The position numbers were made by a program, and so were the translations under genes. From positions 372,001-436,000 of the forward strand of contig NZ_CP159258.1 of the NCBI RefSeq assembly GCF_040438925.1: 64,000 bases of DNA. The letters run 5' to 3'. Origin of the DNA: Pseudomonas sp. MYb327. Lineage in GTDB: Bacteria; Pseudomonadota; Gammaproteobacteria; Pseudomonadales; Pseudomonadaceae. The notes under the pieces were generated by a model. It made no database searches. It was given only the letters and a program-made list of their open reading frames with translations, and was not told the origin of the DNA. Each line of letters begins with the position of its first letter. Within the stretch, counting starts at the first letter, position 1. This document shows, one piece after another, positions 30,939-44,452 of this stretch.

Positions 30939-31002
30939 TCAAGGCTGCCGTTGTGCACCGGGATAGTGCATGCTTCGCGATTTAGAAGCTGGCCCGATCC
31001 TC

Positions 31003-31091
31003 TGTAGGAGCCGGCTTGCTGGCGATAGCAGTGGGTCAGCTTGCATATCTGGCACAGACAGTCCGCTATCGCCAGCAAGCCGGCTCCTACA
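31003..31091. repeat. Perfect inverted REP pair (BIME)
   Basis: Arms of 27 bp (TGTAGGAGCCGGCTTGCTGG...) at 31003-31029 and 31065-31091 are exact complements separated by 35 bp. It lies between aotP and argR and may cap the aot transcript. Confidence 0.85.
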
Positions 31092-31185
31092 GGTTTGTTC
31101 GGTGCTGGTTTGAAGATTTGCGTTCATTTACGGGCTAGCATTGGCCCATGCCTTCATCACTGTTCTTCGCTTCGGATTGCTCACC

Positions 31186-32166
31186 ATGACTGCCCATCGA
31201 ATTGGTTTCCTGATTTGGCCCAGCACCAAAGCACTGACGCTTGCGCTGGCTGAGGAGGCCTTGCGCGTTGCCCAGCGTGTGCATCCGGACGTGGTCTACG
31301 AACTGTCGTTCTTGCAGGCCGAAGCGCCGGGCGAAAGCAGCTGGCAATTGCCCGGTGAACCCTGGACCGGCAAGCTCGAAAACTTCCAGAAACTGTTCCT
31401 GCTCGCCGACGAGCCACCGACCGCGTTGGCGCCGGCGCTCAGCAGTGCGCTCAAGCAACTGGTGCGTGCCGGATGCGTGATCGGCGGTTTGTCGGCCGGT
31501 GTCTACCCGTTGGCGCAACTCGGTTTACTCGACGGTTATCGTGCTGCCGTGCACTGGCGCTGGCAGGACGATTTCGCCGAACGCTTCCCGAAAGTGATTG
31601 CTACCAGCCACCTGTTCGACTGGGATCGCGATCGCCTGACCGCGTGCGGCGGCATGTCGGTGCTCGATTTGCTGTTGGCCGTTTTGGCCCGCGATCACGG
31701 TGCAGAACTGGCCGGCGCGGTCTCTGAAGAACTGGTGGTCGAACGCATCCGCGAGGGTGGCGAACGCCAGCGCATCCCGTTACAAAACCGTCTCGGATCC
31801 AGCCATCCGAAGCTCACCCAAGCGGTGCTGCTGATGGAAGCCAATATCGAAGAGCCGCTGACCACTGACGAAATCGCCCAGCACGTGTGCGTGTCCCGTC
31901 GGCAGCTGGAGCGGATCTTCAAGCAATACCTCAACCGCGTGCCTAGCCAGTACTACCTGGAGCTGCGCCTGAACAAGGCCCGGCAAATGTTGATGCAAAC
32001 CAGCAAGTCGATCATCCAGATCGGCCTGTCGTGCGGCTTCTCCTCCGGGCCGCATTTCTCCAGCGCCTACCGCAACTTCTTCGGCGCCACGCCGCGGGAA
32101 GATCGCAACCAGCGGCGCAGCAGCAGTCCCTTCGAGTTGTCATCTGTGCCGCCGGAGCGCGGTTGA
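31186..32166 (+). CDS. argR: Arginine-responsive AraC-family regulator ArgR
   Basis: 326 residues. The N-terminal 190 residues have a DJ-1/PfpI-like (class I amidotransferase-like) ligand domain (RIGFLIWPSTKALTL, GGLSAGVYPLAQLGLL). The C-terminal 100 hold two HTH units: TTDEIAQHVCVSRRQLERIF and IIQIGLSCGFSSGPHFSSAY. In P. aeruginosa ArgR with arginine activates the aot and aru operons and represses biosynthetic genes. Here it follows aotP and precedes the aru genes by 5.3 kb. The ATG at 31186 lacks a strong ribosome site. Confidence 0.93.
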   Translation: MTAHRIGFLIWPSTKALTLALAEEALRVAQRVHPDVVYELSFLQAEAPGESSWQLPGEPWTGKLENFQKLFLLADEPPTALAPALSSALKQLVRAGCVIGGLSAGVYPLAQLGLLDGYRAAVHWRWQDDFAERFPKVIATSHLFDWDRDRLTACGGMSVLDLLLAVLARDHGAELAGAVSEELVVERIREGGERQRIPLQNRLGSSHPKLTQAVLLMEANIEEPLTTDEIAQHVCVSRRQLERIFKQYLNRVPSQYYLELRLNKARQMLMQTSKSIIQIGLSCGFSSGPHFSSAYRNFFGATPREDRNQRRSSSPFELSSVPPERG

Positions 32167-32183
32167 TCCACACCTGAGCTTGA

Positions 32184-35100
32184 TCAATCTTCCGGGGCTG
32201 AATCCTCGGAAGTCGACACCTCCATTTCTGCTCGTTCAATCACGGCCTGAACACCGAAATCGATGTTGGTCAGCCTGAAATATTCGAGCAGGATTTGCAG
32301 GCTTTCTTCGGAAAACGGATTGTCCCGAAGTTCGATGCTCTCGGCGATTTCCATCGGTAATTCCAGAATGTCGCTGGGTATCCGGGTAATCGCGTTACTG
32401 CTGAGATCCGCGGTATCCAGACTCTTGAGTTGCAATAACCCGGAAGGCAATTCGGTGAGGCCGCAGTTTGTCAGCTGCAATGTCGCCAGATCGCTCATCT
32501 GGCTGACATCGGGTGCAAGCCCCAACGGGTTATTGCTCAAGTCCAGGAAGTTCAGGCGCGTCATCTCAGCCAGGCCCGAGACGGACTGCGGGGTCAGGGT
32601 GATATTGCACTCGGGAAAATTGACTGAGGTCAGCTCGTCCATGCGGAAAATCGACTCCGGCAAATCACCCAGGCGGAAGTCGCATAGGCTGATGGTCTGG
32701 AGTTTAGGAAAGCGCTCCAGAAATCTTGTAACGCCAGTAGTCAGGCCGGATTCGCTGTTCATGTAAACCATCGAAACGTGGCTGAAATCTGCGCTCAGGG
32801 TTGGCAGGTCACCGGTAATCAAGGTGTCCAGGCTCAAATCAAACGTCGGTTGCATCAAGTCGTAGAAGTCATTCAGTTCGCTTTCTCGACGCCAGCAGCG
32901 CAATACAAGCTGTTTGAATTCGTCCCGGGTCGAGTGCTCAAACAGCAACTGCTGGGCATCGAACGGTTGGTTGGTGTGCGGGTGTACGGCCGGGATGTTG
33001 GCAGTCCAGGCAGACAGCTCGTTTTCGAGGGTTGCGAGTTCGGTTTCCAGGCGACTCAGTACGACTCGACCTTCGACCAGCGTACCGGGTAGCAGGTGCA
33101 CGAATCTGCTCGCGACCTCTTGATCCATCATTGGGTACAGCGCCTGAACGCGACGTATGTCGGATTCAACTGCGAAGATCCCGAAGTCCTGATGGGTGTT
33201 TTGGAAGTGTTGCTTGAGGCGTTCTCGGCTGGCTGCTACGAGAGGGTTATTGCCCAGGTCGATGCCTTCTTGAGTGCTGCGTTGCAGGGTGAACAGCGCT
33301 GAGGGCAATTCCTCAATCAGGTTGTCATTAAGCAGGGCTGTACGCAGGCGCGGACGCGTTAGCAAACCGTGTGGCAGACCGGTAATGCCCGTATGCGACA
33401 AGTCGATGTAGTTCAGGTTGGGCATGCTGTCTACATTTGGTACCCGTCCCAGCGGATTCTTGTACAGATCCAGTATCGTCAGCTCGTGAAGTCCTGCGAG
33501 TGTGGTTTGGTCTTCGGGGCTGAGGACGATCGAACAATCGCTGAGTACCAAAGACTTCAGTTGCGGTGACTGGAGCAAGTCGGGAAGTCGGGCAAGGTTG
33601 AAGTTGCGTAACGTGAGGGTGCGCAAACCGGAAAAATTGCGCATGAACTCATGTATGCCACGCGTGGCGTTGCTGCCATCCAGCGTCACCATGGTGACCG
33701 CACCGAAGTCGGCGCTTAGCAAAGGCAGCTCGCCGATAATCGGGCGGAAGAAGCTGAAATTTAGCGTATCCCGAATGGACTCGGGAAGGGTCCATTGCTG
33801 TCGCCAGCAGTCCAGCAAATCGATCATGAATTGCTGGCGGGTTTGCTTTTGGAGGGCCAATTGCTCCGGGGTGAGCCTGATGTGATATTCAGGAATGAGC
33901 AACGGGATTTCTTCGGTCCAAGGCGACAGTGTCTCGACAAGTCGCTGGTGGTCAGTGATAAGCCGACTCAACTCTGCCCGTGGTCCGCTTGGGTGTTGTT
34001 GCAGGCGCAGGACGAAGGCTTCCAGCTCCTCGGCCGATAGATGCGGAAACAGGGTTTGAGCACGGGCTTGCAAGGTTGGTGTGTTCTTCGGCATCAGACG
34101 ATAGCCATCACCACCGCCCAGCAGGCGCATCACTGTTGGATCGTAGGCAGGTTTGTAAATGGGCTGTGCAGCCAGCAAATTGCGCAAGGCATTGCGGCTC
34201 AACGTGTGTTGGCGAATCAATTGTTTAAGGCGTTCGCCTTCGCCGATATGCATGTTCAGTGCAGCTCGCTCACTGTCCGGCACTGCTTGCAAAAGACTGT
34301 CGTGAAACGAGGACGAACCGCTGAGCGCTTCGCCGGAGCTATCGAAAGGTTGGTAAGCGCCCGCTTCGGTGAGGACAAGGACCTTGCGGATCGGAGCGTC
34401 CGCACTGCCAAGGCTGTCGAGCAGGCGACCTTCAACGGAATAGTGGCGGATTTCCAGGCGCATCTGTCCTGTCCAGCCCGGCAAATTTTCCAGGGTGTGC
34501 AGGGCCAATCGATCCGAGTCGAGATTGGCTGTGGTCGACGGCAACTCAAGCCCTTCGTAGGCGCGGGAGACGCGCACTTGCAATACGGCTTCCTGGCTGA
34601 GGTCTGTCAGGCGCGGGGAAACGGTTCCGTGTTTGAGCTGTAGCAATTCTGGATCGCTCGCAGTACTCATAAGTGCTTCTGCGACGCTGATGGGTAAGCC
34701 CGGTTCGGCGTCCATGAGGGTTTGCACCGCGGGAGGTGCGCCGCGCTCGAGTTTGCGATAACGCTGCTCGAACAGGGTTTGTCGCTTGCGTTCGGCAATG
34801 TTTTCCAGTGTCCGGCGCAAGCTGCGCGTGCGGCTTTCGATGTGAGGGGAAGGCAGGCCAAACTCTTCGCCCATCAGGGTTTTTATTTCGGTATCCGAGA
34901 GGGCCAGCAGAAAGGTTTTGAGCAGGTCGCCGTTGCTGAGTCTGGTGACATCGATTTGTTGAACCGGCACATCGGGGGCGGGACTTTGCCAAAGTGTTTG
35001 TGCTGATCCATCGGTCAATCGCAGCCCTTTATTTGGCGGCCAATAGCCGTTTTCGTTGAGCAGCTCCAGTTGCAACAGCGGATCGGCCTTGAGGTAATTT

Positions 35101-37208
35101 TCCGGCGTCTCGCTGCCGATTTGCTGAATAAACGTTTGAATGTCTTGGTCGATCTTGAAGCGTATCAGCGTGTCGGCCAACAGCGGCGGTATTTGTCCGC
35201 CATTTACATGCATCTTGCGCAGGACATCTTCGCGGCAACCGCTGATGGCGAGGATTCGTTCGCGCTCGCTTTCGGAAAAGCGCTGCATGTCTGGTCCGAT
35301 TCGTCGCAATACGGTGGGATGGTCCCAGGTCAGCGGTTGGTCGAGCTCGGTTTGCCAGGCGCCGGCGCGGTTATGTTTGAGCTGAGGCTTGTAGGCTTCA
35401 GAAAGAGAGGGATGGTCGATGCGATGCTCGCCGGTCACAGAGTCCTCGCTGACGGCGTAGTGTTTGCCTTCCAGTGGCAACAGGGTTTTGCCTTGATGCC
35501 GGTGCAGCCCGAGTGAATCCGGTTTCGAGCCAGCCGGGAGCGAGGTGGGCTGCTCGTAGGCAGTCAGATCGGGTTTCCAGTAGCGGGTATCGCCATTGGG
35601 TCGCTTCACCGAATTGAACCGATCGATGAACTGCACAACTTCCTTGGGCAGGATGGCGCGGAACTCTCCCGCCGCGACTACGCCACCCACTGCAAAGGTG
35701 CCGAGTTGCACAGCAGATTCAACCGCCCCCATGAAATGCGCGAAGGCCTCGGTGGCGTGGCCCTCGGCCCAATCGACTAAGCTTTCGAAGGTTTCGTCGA
35801 GTAGCTGATAAGCCATATAGCCCAGCATCAGTTCTCCGAGGAATGGCACGAATGGCAGTGCAATGAAGGCGGCGATGTTCAACACGAACGAGGCGACTTC
35901 CGTGAAGGAATCCCACAACGCCCAACGGGCTTTTTGGTCGACAGTTGCGGTGGACACCGCAATGACGCGCGCATCGTTGAGGATCTTGTTAAGCCTGCTT
36001 TGAAAGAAGTGGGTCAGTAATTGGCCTTTGACCGGCGTTGCCACAATGCGCAGATCGGGACGTTCGTTGGGCTGTTCCCTCCAGGTCGGCCGTGGATCGC
36101 CCGGCGGAACAGGCTGCCAGGTAATGGACGAAAGCTCGTTGTTCAACTGTGCGAAGAAGCGACCAAGGTCCTCATGATTGATGAAGCGACTGATGAACTG
36201 TTGGTATTCAGGTGTACGCAAACGCCGGCCAAGGTCCTCTGCGAATGCAGCGGACGACGGGTATTCCTTGATCGGATGTTCGGGGTCGTCAGGAATGTAG
36301 GCCACCACCCTGGCCACTTCCGTCGCCCGCTCCAGGTCCGGTGAAAACATCACGATGCCAGTCAGGGGGACGTTCATGACGGTCAATTCATGGTAGCCCC
36401 AGGATTGACCGCGCAATCGCAAATTCGGCAGGTTGTCGATCAGGCCAAGTATCAGTCGGTGCACGTCACTGCCCAGCAGTTTTTGCATGTGCGCCATGTG
36501 CAGGGCTGCGGTCAGTGCGGCTTTCTGGCTGTCGTGGATTTTCGACTTCAGTAAGGCCGCGGCCACCGGATTGCTGATGCCAAGATTGTCCTCCAGATAC
36601 TCTTTATAGCGCTGGCCAATATCCAGCTCGCGGCAGAGACTTGTGAATGCCGTGATGGGCATCTTGTCCAGAATCTGCGGCACTGTATCGAATTGCCCGC
36701 TGGCCGAGGGAGGCGTGATGTAAGTCGAGGCCGGCTCGAAGGCGTCTGCTTTGGTTTCGCCGCTTTCAAAGTTGTGCAGCGCGGCATCGACCAGCGACAC
36801 CGTCCAGATGCGCGCAGCCCCGGACTTCAACCGTAGCCATGGGATGTGATCCGGGATGTACAGGTGAAGGAAGGTTTTGTGAGCGTCCAGTTTCAGGCCG
36901 AACCGAGTCTTGAGTGCCGGTTCGAGCAACGATTGGGCGAACTCGGCAGGGCTCTGCAGTTTTGCCATCATCTGATCGACCTGATTCTGGCTGGTCACCT
37001 GTCTGGCGATGAGTTTGCCCAATTGCGCATGCTGATGGGGCGGCGCGTCCTTGAGTCCGGACGGCATGCCTGGCCTGCTATTGCGCAGTGCCTCACGACG
37101 TTGGGGCGTTGCCTGATGCAGCCAGGACGGGATCACGTTGATGAGGTGCTGAAAGTGAGCGTCCGGCCTGAAAGCATCGGAAGCGAGGTCGGTGGTTTCG
37201 GTATTCAT
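32184..37208 (-). CDS. Large dermonecrotic-toxin-like (DUF6543) protein with leucine-rich repeats
   Basis: 1674 residues. The N-terminal half (PSWLHQATPQRREALRNS, FGLKLDAHKTFLHLYIPD) is the pattern of the DUF6543/dermonecrotic toxin-like domain of pseudomonads. Around residues 435-465 is a hydrophobic stretch (LNIAAFIALPFVPFLGELML). Two LRR arrays lie near 1165-1280 and 1490-1615, each preceded by a similar helical segment, so residues about 1040-1320 and 1355-1640 are an internal duplication. Related proteins may carry a C-terminal NEL ubiquitin ligase domain; none is seen here, as the protein ends about 60 residues after the second array in an acidic tail. No signal peptide. Probably an effector or toxin; unproven. 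It converges on argR. Confidence 0.8.
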   Translation of the reverse strand: MNTETTDLASDAFRPDAHFQHLINVIPSWLHQATPQRREALRNSRPGMPSGLKDAPPHQHAQLGKLIARQVTSQNQVDQMMAKLQSPAEFAQSLLEPALKTRFGLKLDAHKTFLHLYIPDHIPWLRLKSGAARIWTVSLVDAALHNFESGETKADAFEPASTYITPPSASGQFDTVPQILDKMPITAFTSLCRELDIGQRYKEYLEDNLGISNPVAAALLKSKIHDSQKAALTAALHMAHMQKLLGSDVHRLILGLIDNLPNLRLRGQSWGYHELTVMNVPLTGIVMFSPDLERATEVARVVAYIPDDPEHPIKEYPSSAAFAEDLGRRLRTPEYQQFISRFINHEDLGRFFAQLNNELSSITWQPVPPGDPRPTWREQPNERPDLRIVATPVKGQLLTHFFQSRLNKILNDARVIAVSTATVDQKARWALWDSFTEVASFVLNIAAFIALPFVPFLGELMLGYMAYQLLDETFESLVDWAEGHATEAFAHFMGAVESAVQLGTFAVGGVVAAGEFRAILPKEVVQFIDRFNSVKRPNGDTRYWKPDLTAYEQPTSLPAGSKPDSLGLHRHQGKTLLPLEGKHYAVSEDSVTGEHRIDHPSLSEAYKPQLKHNRAGAWQTELDQPLTWDHPTVLRRIGPDMQRFSESERERILAISGCREDVLRKMHVNGGQIPPLLADTLIRFKIDQDIQTFIQQIGSETPENYLKADPLLQLELLNENGYWPPNKGLRLTDGSAQTLWQSPAPDVPVQQIDVTRLSNGDLLKTFLLALSDTEIKTLMGEEFGLPSPHIESRTRSLRRTLENIAERKRQTLFEQRYRKLERGAPPAVQTLMDAEPGLPISVAEALMSTASDPELLQLKHGTVSPRLTDLSQEAVLQVRVSRAYEGLELPSTTANLDSDRLALHTLENLPGWTGQMRLEIRHYSVEGRLLDSLGSADAPIRKVLVLTEAGAYQPFDSSGEALSGSSSFHDSLLQAVPDSERAALNMHIGEGERLKQLIRQHTLSRNALRNLLAAQPIYKPAYDPTVMRLLGGGDGYRLMPKNTPTLQARAQTLFPHLSAEELEAFVLRLQQHPSGPRAELSRLITDHQRLVETLSPWTEEIPLLIPEYHIRLTPEQLALQKQTRQQFMIDLLDCWRQQWTLPESIRDTLNFSFFRPIIGELPLLSADFGAVTMVTLDGSNATRGIHEFMRNFSGLRTLTLRNFNLARLPDLLQSPQLKSLVLSDCSIVLSPEDQTTLAGLHELTILDLYKNPLGRVPNVDSMPNLNYIDLSHTGITGLPHGLLTRPRLRTALLNDNLIEELPSALFTLQRSTQEGIDLGNNPLVAASRERLKQHFQNTHQDFGIFAVESDIRRVQALYPMMDQEVASRFVHLLPGTLVEGRVVLSRLETELATLENELSAWTANIPAVHPHTNQPFDAQQLLFEHSTRDEFKQLVLRCWRRESELNDFYDLMQPTFDLSLDTLITGDLPTLSADFSHVSMVYMNSESGLTTGVTRFLERFPKLQTISLCDFRLGDLPESIFRMDELTSVNFPECNITLTPQSVSGLAEMTRLNFLDLSNNPLGLAPDVSQMSDLATLQLTNCGLTELPSGLLQLKSLDTADLSSNAITRIPSDILELPMEIAESIELRDNPFSEESLQILLEYFRLTNIDFGVQAVIERAEMEVSTSEDSAPED

Positions 37209-37374
37209 GCGGTAACGGTGGCCATTGAGGTTTGATTAGGCCTTAGGAAACCCCGCGAGCACGGATAACGTGCGGTACATATTTACCGCACTCGTCGAAA
37301 TGCCATGGGTTACAACGGAGCAAGCCTGCCGCAAACGCTCTGCGCCAGTTAAACTGCGCCTTTGCGACCCTATA

Positions 37375-37390
37375 TGTCGCATTGCCGTAA
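37375..37390 (+). promoter_or_regulatory. ArgR half-site 1 upstream of aruC
   Basis: TGTCGCATTGCCGTAA: exact TGTCGC-N8-AA. Confidence 0.7.
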
Positions 37391-37420
37391 ACCCGGAAAA
37401 AACCGGGGTTTGCGCTATAA

Positions 37421-38740
<1,320 letters not shown>

Positions 38741-38814
38741 TAGACCTTTCGGCGCCTGACCTTTCAGGCGTCGATCCCAATTTTTTTACCGGACTCGTCC
38801 TGACGCACCACCCC

Positions 38815-38898
38815 TGTAGGAGCCGGCATGCCGGCGATGAGGCCTGAAAGCTTCGCGGCGATCAATCGGCCGCCATCGCCAGCAAGCCGGCTCCTACA
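38815..38898. repeat. Inverted REP pair inside the aru operon
   Basis: TGTAGGAGCCGGCATGCCGG and, inverted, CGCCAGCAAGCCGGCTCCTA, between aruC and aruF. It may separate expression of aruC from the rest. Confidence 0.75.
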
Positions 38899-38977
38899 AA
38901 GGTGTTTCACGGTGAACCCGGTATTTTTTCCCTGTCGACCAAACGGGTCGACCTGTTCTTGATTAAGGAGTGACACC

Positions 38978-39997
38978 ATGCTGGTGATGCGCCCCGCGCA
39001 AATGGCTGATCTGGGCGAGGTACAGCGTCTGGCTGCGGACAGCCCGATTGGTGTCACTTCCTTGCCGGATGACGTTGAGCGCCTGAGCGACAAGATCGCC
39101 GCGAGCGAAGCCTCGTTCGCCGCCGAAGTCAGCTTCAATGGAGAGGAAAGCTATTTCTTCGTCCTCGAAGACACCGCCACCGGCAAACTTGCCGGTTGCT
39201 CGGCGATCGTGGCGTCGGCCGGTTATTCCGAGCCGTTCTACAGCTTCCGTAACGAAACTTTCGTTCACGCTTCCCGCGAGTTGAAGATCCACAACAAGAT
39301 CCACGTGCTCTCGCAGTGCCACGACCTGACCGGCAACAGCTTGCTGACCAGTTTTTACGTGCAGCGCGAGTTGGTGGGTTCGCCTTGGTCGGAACTCAAC
39401 TCCCGTGGCCGTTTGCTGTTCGTCGCCAGCCACCCGGAGCGCTTCGCCGATTCCGTGGTGACCGAAATCGTCGGTTACAGCGACGAAAATGGCGACTCAC
39501 CGTTCTGGGACGCCATCGGCCGCAACTTCTTCGACCTCAACTACGCTGAAGCCGAGCGTTTGTGCGGTCTGAAGAGCCGGACTTTCCTCGCCGAGCTGAT
39601 GCCGCATTACCCGATCTACGTGCCGTTGCTGCCGGACTCGGCGCAAGAAGCGATGGGCCAGGTCCATCCTCGGGCGCAGATCACCTTCGACATCCTGATG
39701 CGCGAAGGCTTCGAGACTGATCACTACATCGACATCTTCGACGGCGGTCCAACCTTGCACGCCCGCGTCTCGGGGATCCGTTCGATTGCCCAGAGCCGCG
39801 TAGTGCCAGTGAAAATCGGTGAGCCGGTCAAAGGCGCCGGTCGTCAGTACCTGGTGGCCAACGCCCAGTTGCAGGATTACCGCGCGGTATTGCTCGAACT
39901 GGATTACGCGCCGGGCAAACCCGTGACCCTGGATATGGAAGCGGCCGAAGCCCTGGGCGTCGGTGAAGGTGCCAGCGTGCGCCTGGTGGCGGTTTAA
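38978..39997 (+). CDS. aruF: Arginine N-succinyltransferase subunit alpha
   Basis: 339 residues, AstA family: MRPAQMADLGEVQRLA, GVTSLPDDVERL, and a late GQVHPRAQITFDILMREGFE with YIDIFDGGPTLHA. It is one of two paralogous subunits (with AruG) that transfer succinyl from succinyl-CoA to the alpha-amino group of arginine, the first catabolic step. AAGGAG lies seven bases before the ATG. Confidence 0.94.
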   Translation: MLVMRPAQMADLGEVQRLAADSPIGVTSLPDDVERLSDKIAASEASFAAEVSFNGEESYFFVLEDTATGKLAGCSAIVASAGYSEPFYSFRNETFVHASRELKIHNKIHVLSQCHDLTGNSLLTSFYVQRELVGSPWSELNSRGRLLFVASHPERFADSVVTEIVGYSDENGDSPFWDAIGRNFFDLNYAEAERLCGLKSRTFLAELMPHYPIYVPLLPDSAQEAMGQVHPRAQITFDILMREGFETDHYIDIFDGGPTLHARVSGIRSIAQSRVVPVKIGEPVKGAGRQYLVANAQLQDYRAVLLELDYAPGKPVTLDMEAAEALGVGEGASVRLVAV

Positions 39998-40084
39998 CGC
40001 CTGCTGCTATGCCTATAAAGAGTGAATGCTTAGTAAAGCAGCGAGTTTCACGGGTGGCGTTAGCGGCCCGTTTGAGGAGATAGC

Positions 40085-42576
<2,492 letters not shown>

Positions 42577-42580
42577 TGTC

Positions 42581-42672
42581 CATCGCTGGCAAGCCAGCTC
42601 CCACAGGTCCTGCGTCGAACACAAAATATGTGAACACCGCTGAACCCGTAGGAGCTGGCCTGCCAGCGATCG
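42581..42672. repeat. Inverted REP pair between astD and astB
   Basis: CATCGCTGGCAAGCCAGCTC and, inverted, GTAGGAGCTGGCCTGCCAGC. Confidence 0.75.
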
Positions 42673-42741
42673 GCCGCGAAGCAGCCGCCAATCCTTTGTT
42701 ACTGATGCCTATAAAAAACAGATTCTCGTGGAGCCTCGCTG

Positions 42742-44088
42742 ATGAAATCCTATGAAGTCAATTTTGACGGTCTAGTGGGGCCGACCCATAACTACGGCGG
42801 CCTGTCCTACGGCAACGTCGCATCCCAGAGCAACAGCCAGCAGTCTTCCAATCCGAAGGAAGCTGCGCTGCAAGGCCTGGCGAAAATGAAAGCGCTGACC
42901 GACATGGGCTTTCAACAAGGCGTGCTGGCACCACAAGAGCGCCCGGACGTGGCCGCACTGCGTCGCCTGGGCTTCAGCGGCACCGACGCTCAAGTGATCG
43001 AGCGCGCCGCCAAAGAAGCCATGCCCCTGCTGGTCGCCAGTTGCTCGGCATCGAGCATGTGGGTAGCCAATGCCGCCACCGTCAGCCCAAGTGCAGACAC
43101 CGCGGACGGTCGCGTGCATTTCACCGCCGCCAACCTGAACTGCAAATACCACCGCAGCATCGAACACCCGACCACCAGCCGCGTGCTGGGTGCAATGTTT
43201 GCCGACCAGAAGCACTTCGCCCACCACGCTGCGTTGCCGGCTGTGGCGCAATTCGGCGACGAAGGCGCGGCCAACCACACACGTTTCTGCCGTGAATACG
43301 GCGAAGCCGGCGTTGAATTCTTCGTCTTCGGTCGTAGCGCGTTCGACACTCGCTACCCGGCCCCGCAGAAATACCCTGCGCGCCAGACCCTCGAAGCGTC
43401 CCAGGCCGTTGCCCGTTTGCACGGCTTGAGCGATGACGGCGTGGTCTACGCCCAACAAAACCCTTCGGTAATCGATCAGGGCGTTTTCCACAACGACGTG
43501 ATCGCGGTGGGTAATGGTGAGGTGTTGTTCTATCACGAGGACGCGTTCCTCGAGACTGAGCAGATGCTCGCTGAGTTGCAGAGCAAACTCGCCAAAGTCG
43601 GTGGGAAATTTCAGTCTGTCTGCGTACCGCGTTCCGCAGTAACCGTCGAAGACGCGGTTCGCTCCTACCTGTTCAATAGCCAGCTGCTGTCGCGTCCTGA
43701 CGGCTCCATGCTGTTGATCGTGCCGGAAGAATGCCGTGGCAACGAGCGCGTCTGGCACTACCTGCAGGGTTTGACCAGCTCCGGCGGCCTGATCCGTGAA
43801 GTTAAAGTCTTCGATCTCAAGCAGAGCATGCAGAACGGCGGAGGCCCGGCTTGCCTGCGACTGCGCGTCGCGCTCAACGAAACCGAACTGGCGGCGGTCA
43901 ATCCAGGGGTTATCATGACCGCACCGTTGTACGGCACGTTGACCGAATGGGTCGACAAGCACTACCGCGACCGCATGACCGAAAACGATCTGGCGGACCC
44001 GCAATTGCTGCTTGAGTGCCGGACGGCACTGGATGAACTGACGCAAATCCTTAAACTGGGCGCGGTTTATCCATTCCAGATCAATTGA
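42742..44088 (+). CDS. astB: N-succinylarginine dihydrolase
   Basis: 448 residues. Start [20 protein letters not shown] is diagnostic; other marks are [20 protein letters not shown] (substrate Asn) and [12 protein letters not shown] with the catalytic Cys near the end. It is a guanidine-modifying fold enzyme splitting succinylarginine to succinylornithine, CO2 and two ammonia. Also called aruB. Confidence 0.96.
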   Translation: MKSYEVNFDGLVGPTHNYGGLSYGNVASQSNSQQSSNPKEAALQGLAKMKALTDMGFQQGVLAPQERPDVAALRRLGFSGTDAQVIERAAKEAMPLLVASCSASSMWVANAATVSPSADTADGRVHFTAANLNCKYHRSIEHPTTSRVLGAMFADQKHFAHHAALPAVAQFGDEGAANHTRFCREYGEAGVEFFVFGRSAFDTRYPAPQKYPARQTLEASQAVARLHGLSDDGVVYAQQNPSVIDQGVFHNDVIAVGNGEVLFYHEDAFLETEQMLAELQSKLAKVGGKFQSVCVPRSAVTVEDAVRSYLFNSQLLSRPDGSMLLIVPEECRGNERVWHYLQGLTSSGGLIREVKVFDLKQSMQNGGGPACLRLRVALNETELAAVNPGVIMTAPLYGTLTEWVDKHYRDRMTENDLADPQLLLECRTALDELTQILKLGAVYPFQIN

Positions 44089-44093
44089 TCGAC

Positions 44094-44121
44094 GGCGCGT
44101 TGTTGTGCACGACAACGCGCC
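44094..44121. terminator. Strong hairpin between astB and the His-rich gene
   Basis: GGCGCGTTGT pairs perfectly with ACAACGCGCC. Without a T run after it, it may act as an attenuator or mRNA stabiliser inside the operon. Confidence 0.5.
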
Positions 44122-44149
44122 GCTTTATCTCAACCGAGAGCGTAAAAAC

Positions 44150-44440
44150 ATGAGCGATACCCTGCAGCTGATCCTTGAAGACACCGACGGCACGCAACTG
44201 GAAACGTCCTGCACCCGCGTCGCGGTCATGTGGCAAGGCAAAGAGCTGTGGATCCAACAGGACGGCCGTGGCCAGTTGCTGATCGGCGTGGACGTCGAAG
44301 AAGGTGACGCCGAATACGCTAACCTGCTGTTGCGCCCACTGGCGACTAATCTGGTAAGTCTGCAACTGGAAATGGAACCGGCGGAAATCGGTGACGACGA
44401 GGACCACGTTCACGGCCCGGATTGCAATCACGACCATTAA
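44150..44440 (+). CDS. Small acidic protein with His-rich tail, in the aru operon
   Basis: 96 residues, conserved between astB and astE in pseudomonads. The body is beta-rich (LQLILEDTDGTQLETSCTRV, MWQGKELWIQQDGRGQLLIG). The C-terminal DDEDHVHGPDCNHDH could bind metal. Function unknown; sometimes labelled topoisomerase-related, which the sequence does not support. The position suggests a role with the zinc enzyme AstE, by inference. Confidence 0.8.
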   Translation: MSDTLQLILEDTDGTQLETSCTRVAVMWQGKELWIQQDGRGQLLIGVDVEEGDAEYANLLLRPLATNLVSLQLEMEPAEIGDDEDHVHGPDCNHDH

Positions 44441-44452
44441 GGAAGCCGCTCT

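Noticed and set aside
42772..44115. 447-residue minus-strand frame over astB
   Set aside because: Antisense shadow; no motif and no ribosome site.
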